64,000 nucleotides of DNA from Verrucomicrobiota bacterium. Its GTDB lineage: Bacteria; Verrucomicrobiota; Verrucomicrobiia; Limisphaerales; Pedosphaeraceae. A model generated the notes under the pieces. It searched no databases, was not told where the DNA came from, and worked only from the letters and a program-made list of their open reading frames with translations. Within the stretch, counting starts at the first letter, position 1, and each line of letters opens with the position of its first letter. This document shows positions 54,154 to 62,560 of the stretch, piece by piece. The position numbers were made by a program, and so were the translations under genes. The stretch covers positions 1 through 64,000 of the forward strand of contig JAJPHR010000053.1 of the NCBI GenBank assembly GCA_021325145.1. Reading direction: 5' to 3'.

Positions 54154-55497
54154 TTACACCTTGTCCGGCTCGGGATGTTGCCAGGGTGAACGGTAGGGGC
54201 GGCGAAGGCAGCGGTTGGCTTCGTCGTCGCCGATGACCTGGCCTTTGACTCCATCCCAGGCGAGGGAGCGGCCGAGTTTCATGGAGACGTTGGCCAGGAT
54301 GCAGCAGGAACTGGAGATGTAGCCTTCCTCGATGTCCGCGACGGGCCGGCCGCGGTTCGTGATGCAGGTGAGCAGGTTTTGCATGTGCCGGCGGACGGCG
54401 GGCGCGCAATGTTTCTCCAATTCCTTTTCGGTCTTGTCCTCGGGAAATTGTTCAAGTTCGTAGGCGACGTCGCGGTGAATGGACTCGCCTTTGCCGTGCG
54501 GGATGAAGTCGTAGCTCCAGACGCTGGCTTTCAAGGTGCCTTTGTCACCGTAGAAGGTGGCGGCCCAGGGATACTTGGGATCAGGCGCTTCGCCCCAGGT
54601 GCGATGCTGCCAGATCACCTGGAGGTCATCGTATTGAAAGGTGGCGGTTTGCGTGTCAGCAATGTTCGCCTTGCTCGCTTTGCTCATCATGATGCCGCCG
54701 CTGGAACTGATGGTCTTGGGCCAGCCGAGATCCAGCATCCAACGAGTCATGTCAAACATGTGGATGCACATGTCACCGACGGTGCCATTGCCGTATTCCA
54801 TGAACTGACGCCAGCCCTTGGGGTGAACCATGGCATTATAAGGGCGCATGGGCGCGGGGCCGGTCCACATTTCGTAATCGAGGTAATCGGGGGGCGCGGT
54901 GTCCGGCGCGGTGCGGTTCGGGTCTTTCGGGTAATAACAGCAAAGTTCAACCAGGCCGATCTTGCCGAGCTTGCCTTCCTTGACCAGTTCGCGAGCCTCG
55001 ATGAGGTGCGGGGTGCTGCGGCGTTGCGTGCCCACCTGCACGACGCGCTGGTGCTTGCGCGCGGCGGCGAGCATCGCCTGGCCTTCCACCACGTCCACGC
55101 TGACCGGCTTCTGGACATAAACATCGGCGCCGGATTGGACGGCGGCGATCATCGCAAGGGCGTGCCAATGATCGGGTGTGCCGACCAACACGAGGTCGAG
55201 GTCCTTCTCCTTGAGCATCTCGCGGTAATCGCCGTAAGTGCGCGGCTTCTTCCTGGAGAGCTGGCGCGTTGCGACCAAGTCCGCGGCCTCGGAGAGCATT
55301 TGTTTGTCCACGTCACACAGCGAAACGACCTCGACGGGCGCGACCTGGACCAGGCGCAAGAGGTCGACTTTGCCGTACCAGCCGCAGCCGATAAGCCCGA
55401 CGCGCTTTTTCTGGTTGGCGAAATCGGCGGCGTAGTTGTGAAAAGCGGACAGCGCCAACCCCGCGGCGCTGGTTTGGAGGAATCGGCGGCGGTTCAT
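54154..55497 (-). CDS. Tat-exported Gfo/Idh/MocA family oxidoreductase
   Basis: A 447-residue protein from ATG 55495-55497. The N-terminus MNRRRFLQTSAAGLALSAF is a twin-arginine signal. A Rossmann start (RVGLIGCGWYGKVDLLRLVQ) follows, with DLVLVGTPDHWHALAMIAAV and YVQKPVSVDVVEGQAML, the EKP-like catalytic lysine region, then a C-terminal beta domain. Periplasmic enzymes of this type are very abundant in PVC bacteria and act on sugars or inositols, often as NAD-bound glycosidases or dehydrogenases. Substrate unknown. Confidence 0.9.
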   Translation of the reverse strand: MNRRRFLQTSAAGLALSAFHNYAADFANQKKRVGLIGCGWYGKVDLLRLVQVAPVEVVSLCDVDKQMLSEAADLVATRQLSRKKPRTYGDYREMLKEKDLDLVLVGTPDHWHALAMIAAVQSGADVYVQKPVSVDVVEGQAMLAAARKHQRVVQVGTQRRSTPHLIEARELVKEGKLGKIGLVELCCYYPKDPNRTAPDTAPPDYLDYEMWTGPAPMRPYNAMVHPKGWRQFMEYGNGTVGDMCIHMFDMTRWMLDLGWPKTISSSGGIMMSKASKANIADTQTATFQYDDLQVIWQHRTWGEAPDPKYPWAATFYGDKGTLKASVWSYDFIPHGKGESIHRDVAYELEQFPEDKTEKELEKHCAPAVRRHMQNLLTCITNRGRPVADIEEGYISSSCCILANVSMKLGRSLAWDGVKGQVIGDDEANRCLRRPYRSPWQHPEPDKV

Positions 55498-55545
55498 GGA
55501 AGCGATGGTATGGCAGCGCGCGTTTAAATACAAGCGGGGGGAAGC

Positions 55546-55662
55546 AAGTTCCAAGCACCAACATCCAAGCTTCAGAAAAGCCCCAAACAACAAACACCAA
55601 CACACTCTCGGAGCTTGGTGCTTGAGATCTGGAGCTTGGATGTTGGTGCTTGAAATTTCAGC
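55546..55662. repeat. CTCCAAGC-family hairpin upstream of the oxidoreductase
   Basis: AGTTCCAAGCACCAACATCC at the left pairs with GGATGTTGGTGCTTGAAATT at the right; CAGAAAAGCCCCAAAC inside is a one-base-type variant of the purL 16-mer. It sits between the divergent oxidoreductase and the unknown gene at 55722. Confidence 0.88.
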
Positions 55663-55721
55663 ACTCCGACGTTTTCCAATGCGGCTCGACAAAGTGCCAA
55701 GCCGGGCGCATTGTGACTGGA

Positions 55722-56330
55722 ATGGCATTCAATCCGGATTCGCGCCTGGACCAGTTGTGGAACGAGTACAGTCTCGCGTTCAAGGATTTCGATGATTTGA
55801 CTCTGGCGCGCTGGCTGGCGCAAACGCTGGGCCAGTTGGAAGGCCGGACGTGGCGGTTGTCGCATCCATTGCTGGGCGCGTACCGGCTGGCGGCGCAACT
55901 GGCCTACCAGCGACAGGTGTGGTTGAAACGGCTGGCGACGACTCCCGCGGCGTACGCCGACGCGCCGTGTTGTCGCGCCCCGTTGTTGCCATTGCTGACC
56001 CGCGAGGTGCGGGAATCGGGCCTGATCTGCCAGCATTGCAACGAAACCCTGGTGCCGTTTGAAGAGATTCCCGACGAGCTGCGCGCGGAGCTGGACACCT
56101 GGGCCGGCCAATACGCGCCCGTGCATGCGGTGGCGCATTGGGATGATCGCCAGCGCAAAAGCGCGGGCAACTACGATCAGGCGTATGAGAATGCCGCCGC
56201 TGATGCCGAACGGCTGCTCGTCACCGTCGCCCGCGACATTATGCCCAAGTTCCTGGATTTTTATCCCGCCGCCGTGTGGGAGGACCAGGATGAGTGCTTG
56301 TCGGTGCAGCCGGAGGATATCGAGCTTTAA
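55722..56330 (+). CDS. Unknown protein with CCxxP and CxxC motifs
   Basis: A 202-residue protein from ATG 55722 (MAFNPDSRLDQLW). It is mostly helical. DAPCCRAPLLPLLTREVRESG and LICQHCNETLVPFEEIPDEL suggest a metal-binding knuckle of two CC/CxxC pairs. The C-terminus is acidic (EDQDECLSVQPEDIEL). I know similar proteins only as hypotheticals in Verrucomicrobia, so no function is offered. Confidence 0.7.
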   Translation: MAFNPDSRLDQLWNEYSLAFKDFDDLTLARWLAQTLGQLEGRTWRLSHPLLGAYRLAAQLAYQRQVWLKRLATTPAAYADAPCCRAPLLPLLTREVRESGLICQHCNETLVPFEEIPDELRAELDTWAGQYAPVHAVAHWDDRQRKSAGNYDQAYENAAADAERLLVTVARDIMPKFLDFYPAAVWEDQDECLSVQPEDIEL

Positions 56331-56422
56331 TGTCCAATGACCAATGCCCGAAGAATGCCCAAGGCTCAAGTCTCAATGGGATTTGGAGTTTAGGCATTCT
56401 TTGCTCATTTGCCATTTGGACG
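56329..56422. repeat. AATGTCCAATG-type hairpin repeat, copy 2
   Basis: AATGTCCAATGACCAATGCC pairs imperfectly with TTGCTCATTTGCCATTTGGA around a loop; the family also occurs at 19450-19544. Confidence 0.75.
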
Positions 56423-56471
56423 TAGCGCATTGCAGTTGTCCCGCGCTCTCCCGCGGTGATATGATTTTGGG

Positions 56472-57155
56472 ATGAAGTTCATCTTCCGGTGGGCATTCCG
56501 GTTGTTCATCCTGCTCCTTGTCTTGTTGGTGGCGGGCATTTTGTTGCTGGATACAATCGTGAAAGCGGCGGTCGAAAGCCGGATTCGCAAGGAAACCGGC
56601 ATGGAGGTGAAAATCGGCAGCCTTTCGGTCGGCCTGATTTCACCGGTTTTTACGGTTGAGAATTTCAAACTCTATAACACCGCTGAATTCGGCGGGTCGC
56701 CGTTTTTGGATTTGCCCGAATTGTATGTGGTGTATGATCGTGGCTCGCTGTTCTCCCACAAAATCCACTACAAACTCATCCGCTTCAATCTCGCGGAGCT
56801 TAACCTGGTCCAGAACAAGCAGGGAAAAACGAACCTGCGCGCATTGCAGGACCGGCAGAAACAGGCCCGGCACAGCGCCGGAACGACCAAACCGGCGGAA
56901 GGCTCCGGCTTTAAATTCGCGGGAATCGAGACGTTGAATATCAGCCTGGGCAAAGCCACTCTTTTGAAAATGAACAACCCCAGCCAGCCATGGGAGCTTA
57001 AATTGAACGTGCGCAACAAAGTCGTTACTGGAATCAAGACCGACGAGGAGCTGAGCGACACTTTTTATCTGATCCTGCTGGAGGCCGGAGCAAAGCCCGC
57101 GCTCGAATTCACGGCGGACGCCGGCGGCGCACCGAAAAGCGCCGGGAAACAGTGA
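56472..57155 (+). CDS. AsmA-like membrane-anchored protein
   Basis: A 227-residue protein with an N-terminal membrane helix (about residues 8-28, LFILLLVLLVAGILLLD), followed by AAVESRIRKETGMEVKIGSL and LISPVFTVENFKLYN. This matches the start of AsmA/DUF748-type proteins implicated in outer-membrane lipid transport. It is much shorter than typical AsmA (600 or more residues), so it is a mini-AsmA or a truncated copy with its own stop. Confidence 0.75.
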   Translation: MKFIFRWAFRLFILLLVLLVAGILLLDTIVKAAVESRIRKETGMEVKIGSLSVGLISPVFTVENFKLYNTAEFGGSPFLDLPELYVVYDRGSLFSHKIHYKLIRFNLAELNLVQNKQGKTNLRALQDRQKQARHSAGTTKPAEGSGFKFAGIETLNISLGKATLLKMNNPSQPWELKLNVRNKVVTGIKTDEELSDTFYLILLEAGAKPALEFTADAGGAPKSAGKQ

Positions 57156-57241
57156 GTGCCTGCATAGGCTGGCTTCGATCAAAACAGAGGGTGGAGGGGT
57201 CGCCGCTGCGCCCTGCCATCGTGGTTGATCCGCTTGGCACC

Positions 57242-57353
57242 CGGCACGGGTCGGGGGCAAATGTCACGGGTTGTCACGGCTCGCGTCACGGGTCGCGCTT
57301 CAGAATAGGGCCGTTTTTATTGGGTTGTCACGGTGTCACGGGTCTGGACCCCC
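57242..57353. repeat. GTCACGGG-type dispersed repeat, copy 2
   Basis: Shares TTGGGTTGTCACGGTGTCAC and GGGTCTGGACCCC and the preceding GTCACGGGTCGCGC with 18190-18303, in the same order. Confidence 0.8.
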
Positions 57354-57383
57354 TGAGGGCCGAAATGCTAAAGGATGAAGGCT

Positions 57384-57490
57384 GCATGCTAAAGGCCAAG
57401 ATCCGAAATCTCGGGAGAGGGACCGAGGACGAGCACGATTAGGGGGCTTTGGGACCGGCCTTCGCTCGGAAGCTTCGGCCCGGCAAGCGG
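57384..57490. repeat. Dispersed repeat with GACGAGCACGA tract, copy 2
   Basis: Shares ATGCTAAAGGCCAA, CTCGGGAGAGGGACCGAG, CACGATTAGGGGGCTTTGGG and the closing CTTCGGCCCGGCAAGCGGG with 53951-54080, with a shorter GAC tract. Confidence 0.85.
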
Positions 57491-57636
57491 GTTTCGACGG
57501 GTAAAACTGTGGAACGGCTTGGGACGATGGCGGCAAGGGATTCGACCTGAATTCAGGTGGTTTTTTGCGCGCGCCCAAGCTGCTCCGGCGCGATGGGGAC
57601 ATTACGAAACAGTTGAAATAGTATGGGCGGTAGGAC

Positions 57637-59205
57637 ATGGTTGTACGGATGGATAGCAATCAATTGGATGAACTGATGGTGTGCCGCCTGGATCAGACGC
57701 GGAAGGTGGTTGAGCCTTGTTCCATCGTGATCTTCGGCGCAAGCGGGGATCTGACAGCCCGCAAGCTTATCCCGGCCCTGTATCACCTGCACAAGGAGAA
57801 GCAGATGCCGCCCAAATACCGCGTGATCGGGTTCGCCCGGCGGGAGAAAACAGACGCGTCCTGGCGGGAGGAGCTGCGGCAGGCGCTGGATCAATTCTCG
57901 CGGACGAAACCGGTGGACGAAAAGGTATGGCAGGAGTTCTCGGCCAATCTGTTTTATTGCCAGGGCGAATTTTCCGATCTTTCAGCGTATCAGAAACTCG
58001 GAAAGTTGCTCGATTCGTTTGGCGACGAACAACTGAAGAACAACCTGTTGTTTTATCTGGCGACGTCCCCCAGCCAGTTTGGGGAAGTGGTGGAGCAATT
58101 ATACAAAGCGGGGTTGCTGCACAAGGAGCAGGACAAGGGCTGGCAGCGCATCGTGGTGGAGAAGCCGTTCGGCCATGACCTCGAGTCGGCGATGCAATTG
58201 AACAGCGAGTTGACCAAGTACGCGCGCGAGCAGCAGGTGTTTCGCATCGACCATTATCTGGGCAAGGAGACGGTGCAGAACATTTTGATGTTTCGTTTTG
58301 CCAACTCGGTTTTCGAACGCCTTTGGAACCGGGACATGGTGGACCACGTGCAAATCACGGTGAGCGAGAATCTGGGCGTGGGCCAGCGCGGCGGCTATTA
58401 CGAGGAAGCCGGGGCGCTGCGCGACATGGTGCAAAATCATTTGCTGCAGGTCATGGCGCTGGTGGGAATGGAGCCGCCGGTCTCGCTGGAGGCCGAATCG
58501 ATGCGCGACGAGAAAGTGAAGCTGCTCAAGTCGATCCGTCCGCTGACACCCGATGACGTGGCGCGGCAGGTGGTGCGAGGGCAATACTTTGCGGGGGCGG
58601 TGGACGGTCAATTGCGCCCCGGTTACCGGCAGGAACCAAAGGTCAAGCCGGATTCAAACACGGAAACTTTCGTGGCGGTGAAACTTTTCGTGGACAATTG
58701 GCGGTGGTCGGGCGTGCCGTTTTATTTGCGAACGGGAAAATATCTGCCCCTGAGCGCCAGCGAAGTGCGGATTCAATTTCGGCCCACGCCCAATGTTTTA
58801 TTCGCGGCGCAATGCGGCAATAAACTGGATCCGAACGCGCTGACGCTGCGTTTGCAGCCCAATGAAGGGATTTCAATTCGGTTCAACGGCAAAGTGCCGG
58901 GCACGAGCACGAGCGTGCGGCCCGTCCGGATGTCGTTCAGTTATAACAGCGAGTTTGGCGCCTACACCCCGGAGGCTTACGAGCGCCTCCTGCTCGAGGC
59001 CATGGCTGGAGATGCAACCTTGTTCATCCGGCGCGATGAAGTCGAGGCGGCATGGAGCATAGTCGATGCGATTCGCAAGGGATGGGAAGGCAAGCCGTTG
59101 TCGAACCGGGAATTTTACGCGGCGGGCACCTGGGGTCCGGTTGCGTCAGACGATTTGCTGGCCCAGCGCGGGCATGCCTGGCGGAACCCGCAGCCTCAGA
59201 CTTAG
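57637..59205 (+). CDS. zwf: Glucose-6-phosphate 1-dehydrogenase
   Basis: Zwf oxidises glucose-6-phosphate to 6-phosphogluconolactone, making NADPH. It is 522 residues; starts at ATG 57637 or ATG 57649 are both possible. The coenzyme loop is VIFGASGDLTARKLIPALYH. The substrate and catalytic motif RIDHYLGKETVQN has His206, and the phosphate-binding VEKPFGHDLESA is present. pgl follows about 250 bp downstream, completing the first two pentose-phosphate steps. Confidence 0.97.
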   Translation: MVVRMDSNQLDELMVCRLDQTRKVVEPCSIVIFGASGDLTARKLIPALYHLHKEKQMPPKYRVIGFARREKTDASWREELRQALDQFSRTKPVDEKVWQEFSANLFYCQGEFSDLSAYQKLGKLLDSFGDEQLKNNLLFYLATSPSQFGEVVEQLYKAGLLHKEQDKGWQRIVVEKPFGHDLESAMQLNSELTKYAREQQVFRIDHYLGKETVQNILMFRFANSVFERLWNRDMVDHVQITVSENLGVGQRGGYYEEAGALRDMVQNHLLQVMALVGMEPPVSLEAESMRDEKVKLLKSIRPLTPDDVARQVVRGQYFAGAVDGQLRPGYRQEPKVKPDSNTETFVAVKLFVDNWRWSGVPFYLRTGKYLPLSASEVRIQFRPTPNVLFAAQCGNKLDPNALTLRLQPNEGISIRFNGKVPGTSTSVRPVRMSFSYNSEFGAYTPEAYERLLLEAMAGDATLFIRRDEVEAAWSIVDAIRKGWEGKPLSNREFYAAGTWGPVASDDLLAQRGHAWRNPQPQT

Positions 59206-59215
59206 GCGGAATTTA

Positions 59216-59296
59216 GAACCTATCCCGGTAGGGTGGGCAGTCCTCTGCCCGTCGTCGGCGCGCACGGAGTGACGCGCCCTACCGAGACAGGCTCTG
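59216..59296. repeat. GGTAGGGCG-family palindrome, inverted copy
   Basis: GAACCTATCCCGGTAGGG to CCCTACCGAGACAGGCTC is the reverse complement of the 11189-11267 copy. It lies between zwf and pgl. Downstream, 59297-59451 has only scraps of other repeats (AAGCCGGGGCTACAAG). Confidence 0.85.
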
Positions 59297-59451
59297 AGGC
59301 GGAGTCTACAGCACGGAACCCCGCCTTCGCGGCAAAATGCATCAAGAAGCGATGGCTTTGAATTTTTTAAGCACGTTGACCCGTACGACCGCCTGCTGGC
59401 TCAAGCCGGGGCTACAAGCGCCGAAGGGCCTGCTTCAATCTCACTAACTTT

Positions 59452-60201
59452 ATGACGCCCGAACTTCGTTCCTACCCTGACCCAAGCACGCTGGCGCAAG
59501 CAGTAGCGGCAGATTGGCTGGCCTCATTGGGACAGTCATTGAAGCGTCCGCCGGGCGATCAACCGTATGCCGTTGCGCTTTCCGGCGGGCGGATTGCCCG
59601 GGACTTTTTCACGGAAATTGCACGACAATCCCAAAAATCGAAGGGTGTTTACCGGGACATTTTTCAACGGGTCCACTTCTTCTGGGCGGATGAACGCTGC
59701 GTGCCGCCGACGGACCCGGAGAGTAATTACAGGGTGGCGCGGGAACTTTTGTTCGAACCATTGAACATCCCAGCCGGCCAGATTCATCGCATCCGGGGTG
59801 AGGAAAATGAGGCGCTTGCGTTGCGCGATGCGGTGGAGAATATTTGTGCAGTGGCTCCGCCCAAATTGGGCAAGGGGCCGCCGGTGTTGGATTTGATCTT
59901 TTTGGGAATGGGCGAGGACGGGCATGTGGCCTCGCTTTTCCCGGGCGAACCGCCGGAAGTGATGGCCAGCCCGGACATTTACCGGGCGGTGACCGCCGTC
60001 AAACCGCCGCCGCGGAGAATTACGATGGGTTACGGAGTGTTGGCCGCGGCGCAGGGGGTTTGGGTGCTGGCGTCAGGCAAAGGGAAGGAGCAGGCCTTGC
60101 GGGAATCGCTGGCGCCCCAGGGCAAAACGCCATTGGCCAGGGTGTTGCGATCCCGGTCCGGCCGGGAAACAAGGGTTTACACGGACATGATGACGGGCTA
60201 G
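59452..60201 (+). CDS. pgl: 6-phosphogluconolactonase
   Basis: A 249-residue DevB/SOL-type lactonase that hydrolyses 6-phosphogluconolactone. It shows YAVALSGGRIARDFFTEIA, the family motif FFWADERCVPPTDPESNY, and IFLGMGEDGHVASLFPGEPP. It functions directly after zwf. The small gene-free gap to accA holds the RNA at 60313-60470. Confidence 0.93.
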   Translation: MTPELRSYPDPSTLAQAVAADWLASLGQSLKRPPGDQPYAVALSGGRIARDFFTEIARQSQKSKGVYRDIFQRVHFFWADERCVPPTDPESNYRVARELLFEPLNIPAGQIHRIRGEENEALALRDAVENICAVAPPKLGKGPPVLDLIFLGMGEDGHVASLFPGEPPEVMASPDIYRAVTAVKPPPRRITMGYGVLAAAQGVWVLASGKGKEQALRESLAPQGKTPLARVLRSRSGRETRVYTDMMTG

Positions 60202-60301
60202 ACCGGGCTACGTTCTTTGTCAAGGGAAGCTGCGGAAAAACCGATAATAATTTCGAAACATTTTTTTGTTTTTTCCGAACATTTTCCCGCCTGCGGGTAT
60301 C

Positions 60302-60307
60302 TATTAT
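60302..60307 (+). promoter_or_regulatory. Candidate -10 box of the structured RNA
   Basis: TATTAT (60302-60307) lies about 6 bp before the predicted RNA start near 60313. The upstream sequence (60260-60290) is T-rich. The -35 element is unclear. Confidence 0.4.
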
Positions 60308-60312
60308 CTAGA

Positions 60313-60470
60313 TGTCGCTGTTCGTTTAGGGTTGGCAGAGAGGTTATGCTAGTAGCGAGGTTCGAACAGCGTCAAAATAGTTGACCTCGTTACCCTTCTG
60401 AGCGCCTCGGTGAAGGCGTATTAACCTTATCACCACTGAGCCAGAGCAATCTGGCTCTTTTATTTTGTAC
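60313..60470 (+). ncRNA. Unassigned structured RNA between pgl and accA
   Basis: About 155 nt with no open frame and a perfect intrinsic terminator at the 3' end. Possible pairings are CGCTGTTCG (60316-60324) with CGAACAGCG (60363-60371), CGAGGT (60356-60361) with ACCTCG (60384-60389), CGCCT (60403-60407) with AGGCG (60414-60418), and AGGTTA (60341-60346) with TAACCT (60422-60427). The first pairing crosses the second and fourth, so it implies either a pseudoknot or two alternative conformers. It resembles a stand-alone small RNA or a leader attenuator for accA. I do not recognise 6S, SRP, tmRNA or a known riboswitch from sequence. Confidence 0.55.
60438..60466 (+). terminator. Intrinsic terminator upstream of accA
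   Basis: GAGCCAGA (60438-60445), loop GCAA, TCTGGCTC (60450-60457), then TTTTATTTT. An 8-bp perfect stem with a T-tract. It ends the RNA at about 60466. Confidence 0.9.
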
Positions 60471-60519
60471 GGAATTCAGCGTTGCGTCGGACCCGGAGGG
60501 AACCTAAACTTACCGCGAC

Positions 60520-61509
60520 ATGAAAAATCAGCTCGACTTTGAAAAGCCGATTTTTGAACTGCAAAGCAAGCTGGAAGAGCTGAAGAAACATCCGGAGGCC
60601 CATTCGCTGGGGGTCAGCTTTGAGGAGGAAATCCAGAAGATCGAGGCCAAACTGGCAGAAACCCGCAAACAAATCGTCTCCAATCTCACCGCCTGGCAGC
60701 GAGTGCAACTTGCCCGGCACCCCAAACGCCCTTTCACCCTGGATTATCTTCAAAATACCTTTTCAGATTTTAGTGAAATCCATGGGGACCGCTTGTTCGC
60801 TGAGGACCGGGCCATGGTAGGCGGCTTTGCGCGCCTGGGCGAGCATCGCGTCATGGTCATTGGCACCCAAAAGGGGCGGGATACGAAGGAAAACATCCTG
60901 CGCAACTTCGGTTCGGCCCATCCGGAAGGCTACCGCAAGGCCTTGCGCCTGATGCGCTTGGCCGACAAATTTGGTTTGCCGATCATTACCATCATCGATA
61001 CCGCGGGCGCATACCCCGGCATCGGCGCGGAAGAACGCCACATTGCCGAGGCGATTGCGGTCAATCTGCGTGAAATGATGCTCCTGGAAGTTCCCACCAT
61101 CGCCGTCGTCATCGGCGAAGGCGGATCGGGGGGGGCGTTGGGGATTGGCGTGGCGGATCGCGTGCTGATTTTGGAAAACGCCTATTACTCCGTGATCAGT
61201 CCGGAAGGTTGCGCGGCCATCCTTTGGAAAGACCGCGCTGCCGCGCCCAAGGCGGCGGAGGCGCTCAAAATCACCGCTCGCAATTTGCTGGAACTTGGCT
61301 TGGTGGATGAAGTCGTGCCCGAACCTTTGGGCGGGGCGCACAACGACCCCACCGCCATCGGCGCGACGCTGAAGCAACTTTTGCTCAATCACCTCGGAGA
61401 ATTGCAGAAGTTCCCGGCTGCGGAGCGTCTCAAGCAGCGCTACAACCGTTTCCGCGCCCACGGGCACTTCGTCGAAAAGCAACCATCGCCACAACCGGCT
61501 GCGGCGTGA
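60520..61509 (+). CDS. accA: Acetyl-CoA carboxylase carboxyltransferase subunit alpha
   Basis: The alpha carboxyltransferase subunit makes malonyl-CoA for fatty acid synthesis with AccD, BCCP and biotin carboxylase. It is 329 residues, near the usual 315-325. FEKPIFELQSKLEELK at the N-terminus, EIHGDRLFAEDRAMVGGFAR, TAGAYPGIGAEERHIAEAIA and IGEGGSGGALGIGVADRV are all classic. accD is not in the window. A terminator-bearing RNA lies 50 bp upstream, so some regulation of accA by that leader is possible. Confidence 0.97.
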   Translation: MKNQLDFEKPIFELQSKLEELKKHPEAHSLGVSFEEEIQKIEAKLAETRKQIVSNLTAWQRVQLARHPKRPFTLDYLQNTFSDFSEIHGDRLFAEDRAMVGGFARLGEHRVMVIGTQKGRDTKENILRNFGSAHPEGYRKALRLMRLADKFGLPIITIIDTAGAYPGIGAEERHIAEAIAVNLREMMLLEVPTIAVVIGEGGSGGALGIGVADRVLILENAYYSVISPEGCAAILWKDRAAAPKAAEALKITARNLLELGLVDEVVPEPLGGAHNDPTAIGATLKQLLLNHLGELQKFPAAERLKQRYNRFRAHGHFVEKQPSPQPAAA

Positions 61510-61555
61510 GCAATTCCGAACGCAGCTTCAACCAGCCCGTTGGGCTGGGCCGCCC

Positions 61556-62560
61556 ATGCTCTATCCTCTGATCTTTCAACCGATCTTCAAAGAGCGGCTC
61601 TGGGGCGGGCGCAACCTGGAGCGGCTTTACGGCAAATCGATCCCGGCCGGTGTCCCGATTGGCGAATCCTGGGAAATATCGGACCGGCCTGGCGATGTCA
61701 GTCTCATTGCCAATGGGCCGCTCGCAGGCAAGGACCTGCGCTGGCTCATGGAAAATCATTCAGCGGAATTGCTCGGGCAATCGCAGCCGCCCGGGATGCG
61801 TTTTCCCCTGCTGATCAAAATCCTGGATGCTCAGGAGAAGCTTTCGCTGCAAGTCCATCCCCCGGCGGAACTGGCCGCCAGCCTCAGCGGCGAACCCAAA
61901 ACGGAAATGTGGTATATCGCCGAGGCCGCCCCGGAAGCGGACCTTTTCGTGGGCCTGAAACGCGGGGCCACGCGGGCCGAATTCGAACGGAGGATTGGCG
62001 ATGGCACAGTGGCGGAATGCTTCCATCGCGTTCCGGTTAAAACAGGCGACGTAATGTTTCTGCCGAGCGGCCGCGTGCATGCGATTGGCGCCGGGAACGT
62101 CATCTTTGAGATTCAACAAAACTCGGACACGACTTATCGCGTGTTCGATTGGAACCGGATGGGATTGGACGGCAAGCCGCGCGAATTGCACATCGCGCAA
62201 TCGCTGGCGAGCATCGATTTCAACGACTTTGAACCGCGTTTGATCCAAAGCATCTACTCCCGCAACGCCACGCTCAAGGTGCGCTACCTGGTGGACGATC
62301 CGCTGTTTCGCGTCGATGCCTGCCAGGTCAAGCGGGGCCAGCGCTTTTACATCCGCAGCGACGGAGCCCAGGTGATTGGCATGTTGCGCGGGCGGCTGCA
62401 AATCGAGCACGGCGAAACTAAATTAACGGTGGCGGCCGGACAATTCGCATTGCTGCCCGCGTGCCTGGAACGGGTGACGATCATCGCCGAGACCCAGGTT
62501 GAATTCCTGCAGGTGCAAAACCGCCTGGGAACCGGAGCGCAGAGCTCCAGTTCTGCGTGA
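61556..62560 (+). CDS. manA: Mannose-6-phosphate isomerase, class I
   Basis: A 334-residue zinc-dependent isomerase interconverting mannose-6-phosphate and fructose-6-phosphate, feeding GDP-mannose synthesis. LIFQPIFKERLWGGRNLERL and VPIGESWEISDRPGDVS open the protein; LSLQVHPPAELA and VMFLPSGRVHAIG carry zinc ligands. The last about 12 residues (RLGTGAQSSSSA) are encoded by a GGAACCGGAGCGCAGAGCTCC repeat that also supplies the stop, a probable 3'-end replacement. Confidence 0.9.
   Translation: MLYPLIFQPIFKERLWGGRNLERLYGKSIPAGVPIGESWEISDRPGDVSLIANGPLAGKDLRWLMENHSAELLGQSQPPGMRFPLLIKILDAQEKLSLQVHPPAELAASLSGEPKTEMWYIAEAAPEADLFVGLKRGATRAEFERRIGDGTVAECFHRVPVKTGDVMFLPSGRVHAIGAGNVIFEIQQNSDTTYRVFDWNRMGLDGKPRELHIAQSLASIDFNDFEPRLIQSIYSRNATLKVRYLVDDPLFRVDACQVKRGQRFYIRSDGAQVIGMLRGRLQIEHGETKLTVAAGQFALLPACLERVTIIAETQVEFLQVQNRLGTGAQSSSSA

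Larger units (their letters stand above)
57156..57636. other. Gene-free spacer filled with repeats, upstream of zwf
   Basis: Contains the GTCACGGG repeat (57242-57353) and the GACGAGCACGA repeat (57384-57490). The last about 100 bp should hold the zwf promoter and the ribosome binding site GGTAGGAC. Confidence 0.7.

Noticed and set aside
60356..60371. tRNA-like GGTTCGAAC T-arm in the RNA upstream of accA
   Set aside because: No acceptor, D or anticodon stems of correct size surround it; the match is to a short palindrome.
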